From: Vanessa cardui
Taxonomy: Eukaryota; Arthropoda; Insecta; Lepidoptera; Nymphalidae
NCBI RefSeq assembly: GCF_905220365.1
Contig: NC_061126.1
Coordinates: forward strand, 6,634,001 to 6,698,000
Reading direction: 5' to 3'
DNA length: 64,000 nt
Shown: positions 63,660 through 64,000 of the stretch, piece by piece
Layout: every line of letters begins with the position of its first letter
How positions within the stretch are numbered: the first letter of the stretch is position 1
Made by a program: the position numbers and the translations under genes
The notes under the pieces: model-generated
The model's database searches: none
Seen by the model: the letters and a program-made list of their open reading frames with translations, nothing else
Told to the model about the DNA's origin: nothing

Positions 63660-63885
63660 CATAAACACATGCGCATATTTATACACGGCACATATACCAA
63701 AATAACATTCTTTACAATTTTTGTCTGTCTGTCTTTCTATTTGTTCAGGCTAATCTCTGGAACGGTTGGATCGATTTTGACGGGATTTTCAGTGGTAGTT
63801 GCTGATATAATAAGGAATAACTTAGGCTTCAATAATATTTTTTTTGTTAATTTCAAACGCGTTCAAGGTTGCGGGCACAGCTAGT
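63660..63885 (+). repeat. Interspersed repeat fragment ending in GCGGGCACAGCTAG
   Basis: Contains GTCTGTCTGTCTTTC, GGCTAATCTCTGGAACGGTT, GATCGATTTTGACGGGATTT and a GCGGGCACAGCTAGT end. This is a combination I know from dispersed lepidopteran repeats. The overlapping 77-codon frame is not a gene. Confidence 0.6.
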
Positions 63886-64000
63886 TTATAAATATTTTTA
63901 ATAACTTAATTTATATTGTTGCTGCATTTTATATCGCTTATCGTTTTATTATAAAATGAATAAGGAATGCGAAATCGCTATTTAAGTAAATTAATTTAAT

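Larger units (their letters stand above)
52026..63999. other. Long stretch upstream of the sarcoglycan exons, probably intron plus spacer
   Basis: No convincing exon was found in nearly 12 kb on either strand. Since the sarcoglycan still needs an N-terminal exon, part of this is probably its first intron. It contains two SINEs, two other interspersed repeats, a nymphalid-type repeat fragment and a short CGTAGC-rich array. Confidence 0.5.

Overview
The window looks like AT-rich nuclear DNA from a butterfly or moth. Genes are sparse and split by GT-AG introns, spacers are long, and the DNA is scattered with short interspersed repeats of kinds I know from Lepidoptera, probably a nymphalid (that placement is from memory, not a search). 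No bacterial-type features, CRISPR arrays or free-standing RNA genes were found. All confident genes read on the minus strand. Layout from left to right: (1) 612-11361 holds the first eight coding exons of an otopetrin-type proton channel whose remaining exons lie beyond the left edge. (2) 12848-18780 is an eight-exon, 490-residue gene of a family I do not recognise. (3) 19687-21300 is an intronless SLC22-type organic-ion transporter of 537 residues. (4) 22099-27399 is an eight-exon, 390-residue paralogue of gene 2, so two copies of an unnamed family flank the transporter. (5) 32394-34331 is an intronless 645-residue coiled-coil protein, also unrecognised, with an isolated possible exon at 35351-35660. 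(6) 49269-52025 holds the last five exons of a delta/gamma-type sarcoglycan whose N-terminal exon was not found. The spaces between genes hold several repeat families: a nymphalid-type repeat, tRNA-derived SINEs (two in opposite orientation around 53.4-56.6 kb, and an inverted pair at 26.6-27.0 kb), worn non-LTR retrotransposon pieces at 34.9-36.1 kb, and a striking 1.26 kb foldback structure at 43891-45153. The foldback has 462-465 bp arms that are about 97-98% identical, including a 241 bp stretch with no mismatch, and the arms carry a hidden period of about 140 bp. The genes do not form an obvious pathway. The channel, transporter and sarcoglycan are ordinary membrane proteins; the paralogue pair and the coiled-coil gene are the least explained coding content, and the foldback is the least explained non-coding content. 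Exon borders were read by eye from reading frame, splice dinucleotides and phase agreement. They are internally consistent but not backed by transcripts.
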